Source: JABWBD01 sp040768665 (GTDB taxonomy: Bacteria; Planctomycetota; Planctomycetia; Pirellulales; Thermoguttaceae). From it: a stretch of DNA of 64,000 nucleotides. Shown here one piece after another: positions 18,022 to 27,098 of the stretch. The translations under genes were made by a program, and so were the position numbers. Numbering within the stretch: the first letter of the stretch is position 1; each line of letters begins with the position of its first letter. The stretch is from assembly GCA_040768665.1 (NCBI GenBank), contig JAXGMN010000059.1, positions 1 to 64,000 on the forward strand, given 5' to 3'. Under the pieces are notes generated by a model that ran no database searches, was not told the DNA's origin, and worked only from the letters and a program-made list of their open reading frames with translations.

Positions 18022-18645
18022 TCAGTCTTCCTCGGCCTCGGTCTGCTGTTTGGTAAGGATGTCGTCGACCACTCCGTACTCCTTGGCCTGATCCGGGCTC
18101 ATGTAGAAGTCGCGGTCGGTGTCGCGAGCGATGCGGTCCAAGGGCTGTCCGGTGTGGTCGGCAAGGATGCGGTTGAGCACCTCACGGGTCTTGAGGATCT
18201 CCTGGGCCTGGATCTCGATATCGGAGACCTGGCCGCCTACCTGGCCGTACGGCTGGTGGATCATCACCTTGGCGTGGGGCAGCGAGAAGCGTTTCCCTTT
18301 CGCGCCGCCGGCGAGCAGCACGGCCCCGCCGCTCGCCGCGAGACCGACGCAGTAGGTCGCCACCGGGCAACTGAGGATCTGGATCGTGTCGTAGATGGCC
18401 AGGGTGGCACTGACGCTGCCGCCGGGCGAGTTGATGTAGAAGTGGATGTCCTTGCGGCGGTTCTCGCTCTGCAGATAGAGCATCTTCATCACCAACTCGT
18501 TGGCGTTCCCGTCGTGGATCACGCCCTGGAGGAAGATGATCCGATTCTCCAGAAGCAGATCGCCGAGCGTCAAGGTCCGCTGGCGCTGGTATTCGCGGTA
18601 GCTCAAGGAAGGATCCCTTAGGGGCGGAAGGTACGGGCTGGTCAT
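18022..18645 (-). CDS. clpP: ATP-dependent Clp protease proteolytic subunit (first copy)
   Basis: A 207-aa ClpP homologue with Ser105 (GLAASGGA), His130 (MIHQPYGQ) and the Asp in DRDFYM. It differs from its downstream paralogue mainly in the N-terminal loop region (first 25 residues, YLPPLRDPSLSYREYQRQR). It lies between tig and the second clpP, a classic tig-clpP order. It probably shares the transcript with both, spacing 94 and 41 bases. Confidence 0.95.
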   Translation of the reverse strand: MTSPYLPPLRDPSLSYREYQRQRTLTLGDLLLENRIIFLQGVIHDGNANELVMKMLYLQSENRRKDIHFYINSPGGSVSATLAIYDTIQILSCPVATYCVGLAASGGAVLLAGGAKGKRFSLPHAKVMIHQPYGQVGGQVSDIEIQAQEILKTREVLNRILADHTGQPLDRIARDTDRDFYMSPDQAKEYGVVDDILTKQQTEAEED

Positions 18646-18739
18646 GATGGCTCGGACTGATTGACTCGAAGGGACGGGCGAGCTGTCCCGTCCATGAATG
18701 TTTCAGACTTCGTCAACGTACGGCCCGGATACGTCCGGA

Positions 18740-20323
18740 CTACGAGGGATGGCCTTGTTCGTGTTGGCCGGGATAGCTCTGTTCAGGCTTACCACCCTCT
18801 CCGCCTTCGGCTTTCGCCTCGGGAATGTCGGACTCGTCGCCGCCGCCGGCCGACATTTCAACCGCTTCGGCCTGCGTCCGCTCCGGCTTGTAGGGCACGT
18901 CCCTGAACTCCGCGTAGGAAAGGATCAGGTCGATCACTTTCCGCTCGATGATCTGGTTGCGGAGCACGTCCATGCGACCGCTCTTTTCCAGCTTCGCGCG
19001 GACCCGGCGAGGCGTCTCGTCGCTCTGGGCCGCGATCAGACGGATCTCCTTGTCGTAATCCGCCTCGGTGGGGTCCTCGACACTCTCCTCCTCGGCGATC
19101 CGCTCGAGGATGAAATGCTCCTTCAGGGCACGGGCGGTGCCGATACGGCTGTTCTGTCGCAGTTCGTTTTCGTGGGCACGGATCTCCTCGTCGCTGAAGC
19201 CCGCACTGCGAAGTTCCAGCACCGCACGCTGGAGTTCGCGGCTGCTCTGACGGCGAAGCAGATCGGGCGGCAGATCCCAGGTGGCCGTGGCGGTCAGTGC
19301 ATCGGTGATCTGCTCGCGCGCCCGCTGCCGCTGACGGTACTCAAGCTGGCGGGCGAGTGTGTCGCGAATCGCGTCGCGCAGGTCGGCTTCCGACTCGAAA
19401 CCGCCCAAGGATTCCAATAGTTCGGCGTTCAGTTCGGGGAGCTCGAGCTTCTTGACTTCCAGAACTTCAAACTTCGCCTGGACGCGCTGGCTGCGGAGGG
19501 CGGCATTGGGGGCTTCGTCGGAAAGCTGGGCTTCGGTTTCGCGAGTCTCACCGGCGCGGACACCTACCATCAACTCATCGAACTTGTCGATCTTACCGTC
19601 GCGGAAGCTGAGCACCGGGCGGATCCGAATCACCTCTTCCTCGGCGCTTGAGAGGACCTGCCCCGCGTGCGAGAAGGTCAAGTTGGTGGCGATGTAGTCG
19701 CCAGGCTCGGCAGGTCCGTCGTGGGGAACGAGCTGCCCGCGTCGCGCGAGAACGTTTTCAAGTGCTTCCTCAATGTCGCCGTCGGTGAATTCATGCACCG
19801 GCCGATCGATCGTCAAGCCCTTCCACTGCGGAAGATCGAATTCCGGACGGACTTCCAGGTCGAACTCGAAAGTCATCGGGCCGTCGTCGGGCACCTCGAT
19901 CGCGTCCAAGTCGATGTCCGGCTCGCTGATCGGCGATAGATCTTCGGTGTCGCTGATCTGTGCGATGCTATCCACAAGCACGGCGCTTTTGACCTTGCCT
20001 GAAACGTCTTTTCGAAAACGGGCCTCCACCAGCCGTCGCGGAGCGTGACCGGGTCGAAAACCGGGCACATGCGCCGAGGAGACGATTTCCGAGAATTCCT
20101 TGTCGTAATATCGTTCAAGGTCTTCGCGCGGGATGGTCACCGTGATGTGGCGCTCGCAGGTGCTGCGGGCGTCAACGTTTACGGTCAGGTTGAGCTTCTC
20201 TGCCTTCTCTTCCTCTTCCGAAGATTCGATCGACTCGAGATCCTCGTTGCCGATTTCGAGGTCGTCGGCGTTCTCGGGAGTAAGAGAGTTTTCGTCAGGA
20301 TGGGTGGTGTCGTCAGCAGCCAT
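18740..20323 (-). CDS. tig: Trigger factor (ribosome-associated chaperone / PPIase)
   Basis: A 527-aa trigger factor. After an unusually acidic extension of about 45 residues (SIESSEEEEKAEK), the ribosome-binding domain contains the FRPGHAPRRLVEARF signature (the usual GFRxGKxP loop). The PPIase-like domain (about 190-280) and the helical C-domain (about 290-490) follow. An acidic/Gly-rich tail ends the protein. It binds nascent chains at the ribosomal exit. Both the acidic head and tail exceed the usual 430-450 aa. ATG 20323 was chosen because the longer frame would run into the tRNA gene upstream. Confidence 0.93.
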   Translation of the reverse strand: MAADDTTHPDENSLTPENADDLEIGNEDLESIESSEEEEKAEKLNLTVNVDARSTCERHITVTIPREDLERYYDKEFSEIVSSAHVPGFRPGHAPRRLVEARFRKDVSGKVKSAVLVDSIAQISDTEDLSPISEPDIDLDAIEVPDDGPMTFEFDLEVRPEFDLPQWKGLTIDRPVHEFTDGDIEEALENVLARRGQLVPHDGPAEPGDYIATNLTFSHAGQVLSSAEEEVIRIRPVLSFRDGKIDKFDELMVGVRAGETRETEAQLSDEAPNAALRSQRVQAKFEVLEVKKLELPELNAELLESLGGFESEADLRDAIRDTLARQLEYRQRQRAREQITDALTATATWDLPPDLLRRQSSRELQRAVLELRSAGFSDEEIRAHENELRQNSRIGTARALKEHFILERIAEEESVEDPTEADYDKEIRLIAAQSDETPRRVRAKLEKSGRMDVLRNQIIERKVIDLILSYAEFRDVPYKPERTQAEAVEMSAGGGDESDIPEAKAEGGEGGKPEQSYPGQHEQGHPS

Positions 20324-20360
20324 GCCACAATGCCGTGGTGAGAGCCAAGAAATGCGAAGA

Positions 20361-20432
20361 GCGGGTGATGGGATTCGAACCCACGACAACGACGTTGGCA
20401 ACGTCGTGCTCTACCAACTGAGCTACACCCGC
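20361..20432 (-). tRNA. tRNA-Gly (GCC)
   Basis: A 72-nt cloverleaf on the minus strand. The acceptor pair is GCGGGTG/CACCCGC, the D-arm is GCTC…GAGC, the anticodon stem CGACG/CGTCG holds loop TTGCCAA (anticodon GCC), and the T-loop is TTCGAAT. CCA is not encoded. It lies 37 bases upstream of trigger factor on the same strand. Confidence 0.97.
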
Positions 20433-21076
20433 ATACGTCTGCGGAGGCAAATGGCTCCTCAAGCGGGAGCAAGCCACCGTCCCCAAGTCCCGAAATTATA
20501 AGTTTCGCACACCGCCTTGCAAGAGCCAATCTGGCGCTTACTGAATTAAGGCGACTGGGGAACGTTCCGTCAACTCCCCCGAAAATCTCGGCAGAGCCAC
20601 CACCGATGAGGGTCGGTGTTGGATCGGTCTTCCAGACGGCCGAGAAAAAGCAGGCTTTGCGCCAGGCGAGTTCAAAGGCCGGACGCTTGCAATCGAGGAG
20701 CAATTCAGGCATGGCTCAAAAACGGGGACCAGCACCTCGCTGTGAGGGGCATCCTGCTGGATTACGGGGGTATGGCTCGGAGCCAGTCCCCGTTTTGGAA
20801 CCATGCCGCAATCGATTTCGTCACAGGGTCGGATCGGCCGGAATTTCCGGCGGCGATGAGCAAAACCGTGCCCGGAGGTCGGCGCCCCAGGGAGACTGCC
20901 TGAACAGCCGTCATAACCCGATTTTCTACCCGTCGCGACCTCCGCAGAAGCGTCATATCACGAGCCGGGGGCGCAGACGATTCGCGCTGCGCAATCCGCA
21001 CAATCCGCGTTGAGCAGCGAATGGTCGGCAGCCGGGCTACCGGACGCCAAACCGATTTCTACCGAGTTCAAACCGG
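20433..21076. other. Gap between tRNA-Gly and membrane-protein operon
   Basis: About 640 bases. It holds the family B repeat at 20717-20798 and no frame with recognisable protein sequence. Confidence 0.5.
20717..20798. repeat. Family B palindromic element
   Basis: CAAAAACGGGGAC … GGAGCCAGTCCCCGTTTTG, about 82 bases. It matches the elements at 27927-28018 and 45311-45408. This copy has a small change in the left core (GGGGACCAGCACC). Confidence 0.88.
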
Positions 21077-21727
21077 TCAGAACCGCATCATATCAAACAG
21101 CGCCTGGGCGACCGCCTGCGGATCGCTGGCAACCGACTGCACCACGAACATCACCAGCAGCACCCCCGCGACGACCAAGCTCACCGCATGGCGGTTTCGC
21201 GGCACCTCGACCTGCGAGATTGCCGCCGCCAGGTCCCTCTCCAACCGGCGCCATCCAAGATAATCCTGCCTGGTTCCGCTGGCGACCAGTGAGACGTTCC
21301 GCATCGCGGCCAGCGACTCGATGTGGAGTTGCACGCCCAGATTGGGTAAGACCAGGCCGTCGCCCGCCCAACGAGCCTCCGAATCGAGTTCCACGGCCCG
21401 CTGCGCAAGAACCGACCGCAATTCCTCGGGAGCGATGTTATAGAGCACCAGACGCGGCCGCATGGTGAGCACCAGCAGGACCAGGCCCAGTGCATACAGC
21501 GCAATCAGAAGCACCCAGACGTAGGGGCCGAACAGGAGGGCCGCCATGATAGGAAAGAACAGCTCGACGGGACCGATCACCACCAGACCGGCGACCGCCA
21601 GCCCGAGCGCAAGGATGTCTCGCGAGCCGGAGACCAGCAATGGGCGCCGGGCGAGATTGATCGCGCCGAGCAGCAGCAGGTAAACCGCCACCGGGCCGAG
21701 AGCCAGGGCGAGTCGCAATGGATCCAT
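21077..21727 (-). CDS. Conserved-looking membrane protein, unassigned
   Basis: A 216-aa protein with about three transmembrane helices in the first 115 residues (ALGPVAVYLLLLGAINLA, ILALGLAVAGLVVIG, WVLLIALYALGLVLLVLTM). A soluble stretch (120-185, VLYNIAPEELRSVLAQRAVE … GWRRLERDL) and one C-terminal helix follow. No family was recognised. It is the last gene of an M28 peptidase/membrane-protein operon, 11 bases downstream of another membrane protein, so a shared envelope role is possible. Confidence 0.7.
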   Translation of the reverse strand: MDPLRLALALGPVAVYLLLLGAINLARRPLLVSGSRDILALGLAVAGLVVIGPVELFFPIMAALLFGPYVWVLLIALYALGLVLLVLTMRPRLVLYNIAPEELRSVLAQRAVELDSEARWAGDGLVLPNLGVQLHIESLAAMRNVSLVASGTRQDYLGWRRLERDLAAAISQVEVPRNRHAVSLVVAGVLLVMFVVQSVASDPQAVAQALFDMMRF

Positions 21728-21738
21728 CGGACAACCCT

Positions 21739-22194
21739 TTACTGTTTGCGTTGCTCGCGCCGGGGGTGGCGCGATGCAGGGTCCTTGCCGTTGCCGCGGA
21801 CACTTTGCAGCCGGCTCAACTCGGCTTGGAGTTTCGCCTCCTCGATCGTGTAGTCGCGCCGGAGCCGGCCGTAGTAGAGCCTCGTCGCCAGTACGTCGGC
21901 TAGGGCGAGCAGCCCAACCCACCCCACGGCTAACAACACGGCGCCCCAGAAAAACGCCCCCACCTTGGGCCATGCCTGCATGACCAGCACTCCGATGGGC
22001 AGCGAGGCGGAAATCGCCCCGAGCATCGCGCTGGTCTGCATTCTGCGTCGGAACTGGCGGCGACGGTAGTCGTGTTCTTCCGGGGTCGGCGTCCGATCGA
22101 GCAACGCTCTCCACGTCCGGACATGCCAAAGCATCATCCCGGCGGCGGCAAACACCAGGAGCGCGGCGAGCGCTACCGACCAGAGCAGTTCCAC
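21739..22194 (-). CDS. Small membrane protein, unassigned
   Basis: A 151-aa protein. It has an N-terminal helix (LLWSVALAALLVFAAAGMMLW), a charged segment (TPTPEEHDYRRRQFRRRMQ), two further helices and a charged C-terminal amphipathic tail with coiled-coil potential (IEEAKLQAELSRLQS). No family was recognised. It sits between an M28 peptidase (15 bases upstream) and another membrane protein in one transcript. Confidence 0.7.
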   Translation of the reverse strand: MELLWSVALAALLVFAAAGMMLWHVRTWRALLDRTPTPEEHDYRRRQFRRRMQTSAMLGAISASLPIGVLVMQAWPKVGAFFWGAVLLAVGWVGLLALADVLATRLYYGRLRRDYTIEEAKLQAELSRLQSVRGNGKDPASRHPRREQRKQ

Positions 22195-22209
22195 GTTCGT
22201 TCTCCGTTT

Positions 22210-23250
22210 CTATCTCACCGAGGCCAGCCACTCACGTACCACCCAGCCCACTTTCGCCAGGCTCAGCGCCGAGCATTTGTCGGCCGTGTCGCCCTGGGTG
22301 TGCCACGGCGGGTAGTCGAAATCGATGATGTTGCAGATCGAAATGCCGCCGATGTCGTGTAACGGCACGTGATCATCCTGCACGGAGTATTTCTTTCGGG
22401 GAATGAACTCGCGGACTCCCAGCCGAGCCGCCGTGGCCCAGATGTCCTGGACCAGCGGCCGAACGTCGCGCCACCACATGCTGTTGCGCTCCTGGTAAAT
22501 CTGCAGGTCGGCATCCCCGATCATGTCCAGCAACACGCCCCAGCGGTAACGAAACACAGGCGGGTTGGCGGCATACTGCCGCGCAAAATACTCCGACCCG
22601 AGAAAATAGCGGTCCCTGTCGCTGAAGATGAACTCCTCGCCGTCCAGAAGAACGATGTCGATTCCCAGCGGCGTTGGCAAGTTCGGGATGTCGTGAGCCA
22701 GTTCCATCAACAACGCCACGCCGCTCGCCCCGTCGTTGGCTCCGACGAACGTGCCGCGAGGGTTCACCGGATCGAGCATCGGCAGGGGGAGCGTGTCGTA
22801 GTGGGCGCACAGAAGGATCCGCTCCTTTCGCTCCGGGTGCCAGCGGGCGATTAGATTCGCCATCGGAACGGTCGAGCCGTCGACCGGGTGCTTCACACCG
22901 AATTGCTGAAACTCCACCCGGGCGCCCAACTTGGCGAAATGCTCGGCCGCGAACTTCTGCTGAGCTGCCATCCCCGGCGATCCACTCGGCCGCGGGCCAA
23001 TCGCCGTCAGTTGCTTGAGGTACTCATACGCCCGTGCGCCGTTGAAAGGGATATCCTCCAGCCGCAACCGCGACGCGGCGGCCTCGGCCTTGCCGTTGGG
23101 ACCGTGGTCGTGAAGGAAGGCGAAATACACCGCCGCCAGACAGGCACTCACCAGTATGGCTCCCCAGAAAAGCGGCTGCCATCCCCGGCGACTCCGCGGA
23201 GAGGGTTGGTCGTCGTCGGTCTTCGTCGGATTTGGCTTGTGTCGTTTCAT
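22210..23250 (-). CDS. M28 family metallopeptidase / glutaminyl cyclase-like
   Basis: A 346-aa protein with a single N-terminal membrane anchor (PLFWGAILVSACLAAVYFAFL) and a periplasmic zinc-hydrolase domain. Visible ligands are HYDT, the bridging Asp in GANDGASG, the Glu pair in LLDGEEF, an Asp in LLDMIGDAD and the His in VQDDHVPL. This matches M28 aminopeptidases and the related bacterial glutaminyl-peptide cyclotransferases. The single-metal cyclase versus two-metal peptidase question cannot be settled here. It is first in a three-gene operon with two membrane proteins. Confidence 0.85.
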   Translation of the reverse strand: MKRHKPNPTKTDDDQPSPRSRRGWQPLFWGAILVSACLAAVYFAFLHDHGPNGKAEAAASRLRLEDIPFNGARAYEYLKQLTAIGPRPSGSPGMAAQQKFAAEHFAKLGARVEFQQFGVKHPVDGSTVPMANLIARWHPERKERILLCAHYDTLPLPMLDPVNPRGTFVGANDGASGVALLMELAHDIPNLPTPLGIDIVLLDGEEFIFSDRDRYFLGSEYFARQYAANPPVFRYRWGVLLDMIGDADLQIYQERNSMWWRDVRPLVQDIWATAARLGVREFIPRKKYSVQDDHVPLHDIGGISICNIIDFDYPPWHTQGDTADKCSALSLAKVGWVVREWLASVR

Positions 23251-23264
23251 AATCGGCTATTCTA

Positions 23265-23863
23265 AGCGACCTGAGAGCATCCGGGGAGGGCAAGTGTCCG
23301 GTAAGTCTTCGGGAGATGTGAACGCCGCGTTTCTTTCGCATTCTTGGCCGAAGGCCTCTTGCCATCGTAGCCTGGGGTTCGGCCCTTGTCGTTGCGACAG
23401 GGCCGAACCTCAGCGTTGAGGTTACCAACATCCCGTTTGGCCAACGGCCATACTCACCCCTCCATGTCGGAACAGGTGGAATGAGTCAGCGCTAGCTTCT
23501 TCTTCGCCCCCATGTAGCGTTACTGCCGTTGTGCCCAGAAACTGGCGCGCGAAGGGCAGGCCCCGGCCGCGGTGTTCGAACGACTCTGGCGTGCGTGGCC
23601 ACCGATGGGTGCTAGCACTCCAGCGGACCAGAATCGTGCCACCCGCCGGCCCAAAGCGAATTTCCAAACCACCGAATCTGAACACTTGTCCCATAAGCCA
23701 CCGATGCGATAGAATGGGTTGAGGGAAGTGGGCAAGCTTTCACTATTGCGGGACTTCCCCAGCAGGCAGCCCGGCCGCTATCACACGACGGCCACCGGGC
23801 TCCCTCGGATCCGGTATTCGGCCGAGCGAACGAACAGGAGCGGACGCTCCCAGGAGGTCTCCC
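23265..23863. other. Gap upstream of priA
   Basis: About 600 bases. It contains the hairpin at 23376-23409. A 90-codon minus-strand frame (23422-23694) has no recognised domain and no ribosome-binding site, and I do not call it. The promoter of priA should lie near 23800-23850 but no clear boxes were seen. Confidence 0.45.
23376..23409. repeat. Hairpin GGTTCGGCCC…GGGCCGAACC
   Basis: Arms of about 15 bases with a short loop around TTGCG. It lies in the gap between the divergent peptidase and priA genes and has no U-tract. It is probably another REP-like palindrome; only one copy is seen here. Confidence 0.6.
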
Positions 23864-26155
23864 GTGCAAAAAACTCTGCTGACCGATGTGGCACAGGGTG
23901 AGTTCTGCTTCCACCCCGGTTCCGGCTCCGGCCGTGCGACGCTTCCAGCCGCGGCACGGGTCGTGTTCAACCGCCCGATGGATGCCATCTACAGCTATCT
24001 GGTGCCGGATCACCTGCGTTCGGTGATCGGTCCCGGTCAAAGGGTGAAGGCGCCCTTCGGCAAGGCCGATCGGCAAACGGTCGGATACTGCGTGGAAGTC
24101 GGTCCAGTCCCCAAGACGGAGCGTTCCCTAAAATCGATCACGGCGGTTCTGGATCGACAGCCGCTCTTGTCGGGGTCGATGCAGCAGCTCACACGCTGGA
24201 TCGCCGACCGCTACCTGTGCAGTTGGGGACAGGTGCTCAATTCGGTCATTCCTGCCGGAGTTCGCCGCAATGCGGGAATGCGGCTGGTCAAGCTCTACGA
24301 GGCCGCGCCCGACGCAGCCGAGCGAATGCCCCACGCCAAGCTACCCGAAAAACAGCGGGCGATTCTCAGGATCCTCCTGGAAGAGCAGGGTCCGCTGCGT
24401 CTGGACGAACTGACCGGAAAGGTCAAGTGCGGCCCGGGGCCGGTCAAGGCACTCTGCGACAAGGGGCTCGTTCGAGAAACCAGCCAACACAGCGAATCCG
24501 CGGTTTCCGAGACTTCCCCGTTCGGGAAAACGGCCGATTTGAAGCTCACCGGACAGCAGCAGGCCGCCTTCGAATCGATCGTGGCCGCGGTGCGCAGCGG
24601 TGAGCACCGAACCCTTCTGCTTCACGGCGTCACGGGCAGCGGCAAGACGGAGGTCTACACCCAGGCCATCCGCGAGGTGGTCCATTGTGGCCGTCAGGCG
24701 ATTGTGCTCGTGCCGGAGATCAGCCTCACGCCGCAGACCATCCGCCACTTTCAATCGCGTTTCGATTCCGTGGCCGTGCTGCACAGCCACCAGACGGACT
24801 CGGAGCGTCACTGGCACTGGCAGCGGATCGCCCGAGGCGAGGTGCAGGTCGTCGTCGGCGCCCGCAGCGCCGTCTTCGCCCCTACGCCGAAACTTGGCCT
24901 GATCGTCGTCGACGAGGAGCACGAGACCTCGTTCAAGCAGGACACCGTGCCACGGTACCACGCCCGCGAAGTCGCCCGCCAGCGAGCCTTGCTCGAAGGC
25001 ATCCCCCTGGTCCTCGGCTCGGCCACGCCCACGCTCGAATCCTGGCACCGTGCCCAGCAGAATCTCGACATTCTCGTGCCGCTGACCGATCGAATCCAGC
25101 GTCGGCCGCTGCCCCCGGTGGTGATCGTCGATGTACGAAACGATCCGCAGTGCCGGCCCGGCGGGGCCATCGGCACGGCGCTTCAGCGGGCGATGCAAAA
25201 GGCCCTAGCGGACGGCGGACAGGTGATCCTATTCTTGAATCTCCGCGGCTACTCGCCGACCCTCTGGTGCCGCGGCTGCGGCTACGTGGTCAAATGCCCG
25301 CACTGCGACATCACGCTCACCTACCACCAGGGCCGCAACGTCTCCTTGTGTCACAGTTGCGGCCACGAGGCGACGGTTCTCCGTTGCCCGGGTTGTGGGC
25401 GCGGCCGAATCTCGTACCTCGGCAACGGCACCGAGCGGTTGGAGAAGGAGGTGCGGGCCAAGTTCCCCGACTACCTGTGCCTGCGGATGGATAGCGATTC
25501 GATGCGCCGCCACGGCAGCCACGACGCCGCCTTCGATGCATTCCGCAAGCAGGAAGTGCGGATCCTCCTGGGCACGCAGATGATCGCCAAGGGCCTCGAT
25601 TTCCCCAACGTCACGCTCGTCGGCGTTGTCTCCGCGGATACCGCGCTGCACCAGCCCGATTTCCGCGCCGGAGAACGGACCTTCCAGTTGATCGCCCAGG
25701 TCGCCGGACGCACGGGCCGCGGCGAGCGGGCCGGCCGCGTCTACGTACAGACCACGTCGCCCCACGACGCCGCCATCCGCAAGGCCTCCGAGCACGATTA
25801 CCTCGGCTTTGCCGCCGAGGAGCTCCAGCGTCGTCGCGAGCGGAACCTGCCGCCGTACCGATCGCTGGTCCGTGTCATCATCCGCGGCCCGCAGGAAGAA
25901 GCCGTTCGCCAGCACGCCGATGCCCTGGTCGAAACGATCCATGCCGTCGCCCGATCCATCGCCTCCGACGTCGAGATCCTCGGCCCCGGGCCGGCAACGG
26001 TTGCCAAGCTCAAAGACAACTATCGCTACCAGTTCCAGCTCAGCGGCAGCGATTTCCCGTCGATCCGCGAGCTCTGGCAGAAGTCGATTTCCAAGCTTCC
26101 GAAGACGCGAGGCGTGGAATTCGCCGTCGACGTGGACCCGGTGAACCTGCGGTAG
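23864..26155 (+). CDS. priA: Primosomal protein N' (replication restart helicase PriA)
   Basis: A 763-aa superfamily 2 helicase that reloads the replisome at stalled forks. An N-terminal 3'-end-binding domain (FNRPMDAIYSYLVPD) comes first. The helicase core has Walker A GVTGSGKTEVY, the DEEH box, GSATPTLES and a QVAGRTGRG motif VI. Between the helicase lobes is the Cys-rich zinc region (CRGCGYVVKCPHC … CHSCGH … CPGCG). Length is typical for the family. GTG 23864 follows AGGAGG by seven bases. Gene is monocistronic. Confidence 0.96.
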   Translation: MQKTLLTDVAQGEFCFHPGSGSGRATLPAAARVVFNRPMDAIYSYLVPDHLRSVIGPGQRVKAPFGKADRQTVGYCVEVGPVPKTERSLKSITAVLDRQPLLSGSMQQLTRWIADRYLCSWGQVLNSVIPAGVRRNAGMRLVKLYEAAPDAAERMPHAKLPEKQRAILRILLEEQGPLRLDELTGKVKCGPGPVKALCDKGLVRETSQHSESAVSETSPFGKTADLKLTGQQQAAFESIVAAVRSGEHRTLLLHGVTGSGKTEVYTQAIREVVHCGRQAIVLVPEISLTPQTIRHFQSRFDSVAVLHSHQTDSERHWHWQRIARGEVQVVVGARSAVFAPTPKLGLIVVDEEHETSFKQDTVPRYHAREVARQRALLEGIPLVLGSATPTLESWHRAQQNLDILVPLTDRIQRRPLPPVVIVDVRNDPQCRPGGAIGTALQRAMQKALADGGQVILFLNLRGYSPTLWCRGCGYVVKCPHCDITLTYHQGRNVSLCHSCGHEATVLRCPGCGRGRISYLGNGTERLEKEVRAKFPDYLCLRMDSDSMRRHGSHDAAFDAFRKQEVRILLGTQMIAKGLDFPNVTLVGVVSADTALHQPDFRAGERTFQLIAQVAGRTGRGERAGRVYVQTTSPHDAAIRKASEHDYLGFAAEELQRRRERNLPPYRSLVRVIIRGPQEEAVRQHADALVETIHAVARSIASDVEILGPGPATVAKLKDNYRYQFQLSGSDFPSIRELWQKSISKLPKTRGVEFAVDVDPVNLR

Positions 26156-26241
26156 AGCGATCGGGCCTGTTGGCAATCGGCCTACGCCTCAGCCCTACGG
26201 CACTTCACCGCCGGGCCGGAGCTTCCAATTCAGTTGCACCT

Positions 26242-26721
26242 TCACAATCCCTGCTCGTCAACTGCCAGCGGCAAGTCCTCGACCGGCCAAATCCAGAATC
26301 GCTTCCCTGCCACAAGCTTCGTTTGAAACGCCTCATACCGCTCGAGCGATAACCATGCCTCTCCTCCTTTGGCGAGCAACGCCGGCAAATCGGTGTGGCT
26401 GTCGTTTGGTGCATTGCGGGCTGAGGTGTCAACCGTCGAAGGCCAACGCCGGAGATAATTACGGTCAGCCTCGCTCAGTTTGTCCAGGGGAACCGCGATC
26501 TGTGTGCCGTCCTTCCGCCGCAGCCAGACCTTGCCGTTCTCCAATCGAAGCAGCACTGCCTCCGTATGGTGCTGGCCGGTCGCATCCGACCATGTGCGCA
26601 GCGGCTCGTCGCGTGACGGTGCCGTGGACTGGGCAGATATCGGCTGTTCGGCAGCGATGAGAAGTGCTGTGTCCCAACGGGCGAGAATCGGCACCAACAC
26701 CAAAACTATCGGTAGAATCAT
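26242..26721 (-). CDS. Small exported SHD1-domain protein
   Basis: A 159-aa protein with an N-terminal signal (ILPIVLVLVPILARWDTALLIAA). Its middle matches the SHD1 (SLA1 homology 1) module that is abundant in planctomycetes: RTWSDATGQHHTEAVLLRL … KVWLRRKDGTQIAVPLDKLSEADRNYL. The eukaryotic SHD1 binds ubiquitin or NPF peptides; the bacterial role is unknown. ATG 26721 was chosen because the signal peptide starts there. Nothing suggests an operon. Confidence 0.78.
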   Translation of the reverse strand: MILPIVLVLVPILARWDTALLIAAEQPISAQSTAPSRDEPLRTWSDATGQHHTEAVLLRLENGKVWLRRKDGTQIAVPLDKLSEADRNYLRRWPSTVDTSARNAPNDSHTDLPALLAKGGEAWLSLERYEAFQTKLVAGKRFWIWPVEDLPLAVDEQGL

Positions 26722-26796
26722 GAGATGGCTCCTTTGCTCGCACGCAGGTTCGCCAACGATTCTCTGTGCACTCAGTCTATGGTCGATCGGCCGCAT

Positions 26797-27064
26797 TGAA
26801 TCGTTAAGGAAGCATCCCCATGCGATCCCCTTCGCGAAATCTCACTTCCAACGCTGGGATTACTGGGCGAGCAACGCCGACTGGGAATGGGGCCCCTGGT
26901 GCATCGAGTCGGGCTGGACGCAGCCGTGGATCGCGGCGACACTGGCCCTGCGGCAGAGGAAGATCTCGCTCTGGGAACTGACATCCGGCAGCGGTGTGGC
27001 GAAACATCTGGCGCGGTATCGGCAGGAGATGCTCACAGAAAAAGGTGAAGAGCCCTCGAGATAA
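26797..27064 (+). pseudogene. C-terminal remnant of an unknown enzyme
   Basis: The frame reads FQRWDYWASNADWEWGPWC, then ESGWTQPWIAATLALRQRKISLWEL, and ends in TAG/TAA-type stops near 27064. The Trp-rich, helix-like composition resembles the end of an alpha-toroid glycosidase, but no start or upstream domain remains and the frame before 26797 is only antisense to the SHD1 gene. I read it as a decayed 3' end. The family is not secured. Confidence 0.4.
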
Positions 27065-27098
27065 ATCGTCGGGCCTTTCCGGCCGGCAGCCGAGCAAT

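Noticed and set aside
23422..23694. 90-codon minus-strand frame upstream of priA
   Set aside because: No domain or ribosome-binding site and overlapped by other random frames.
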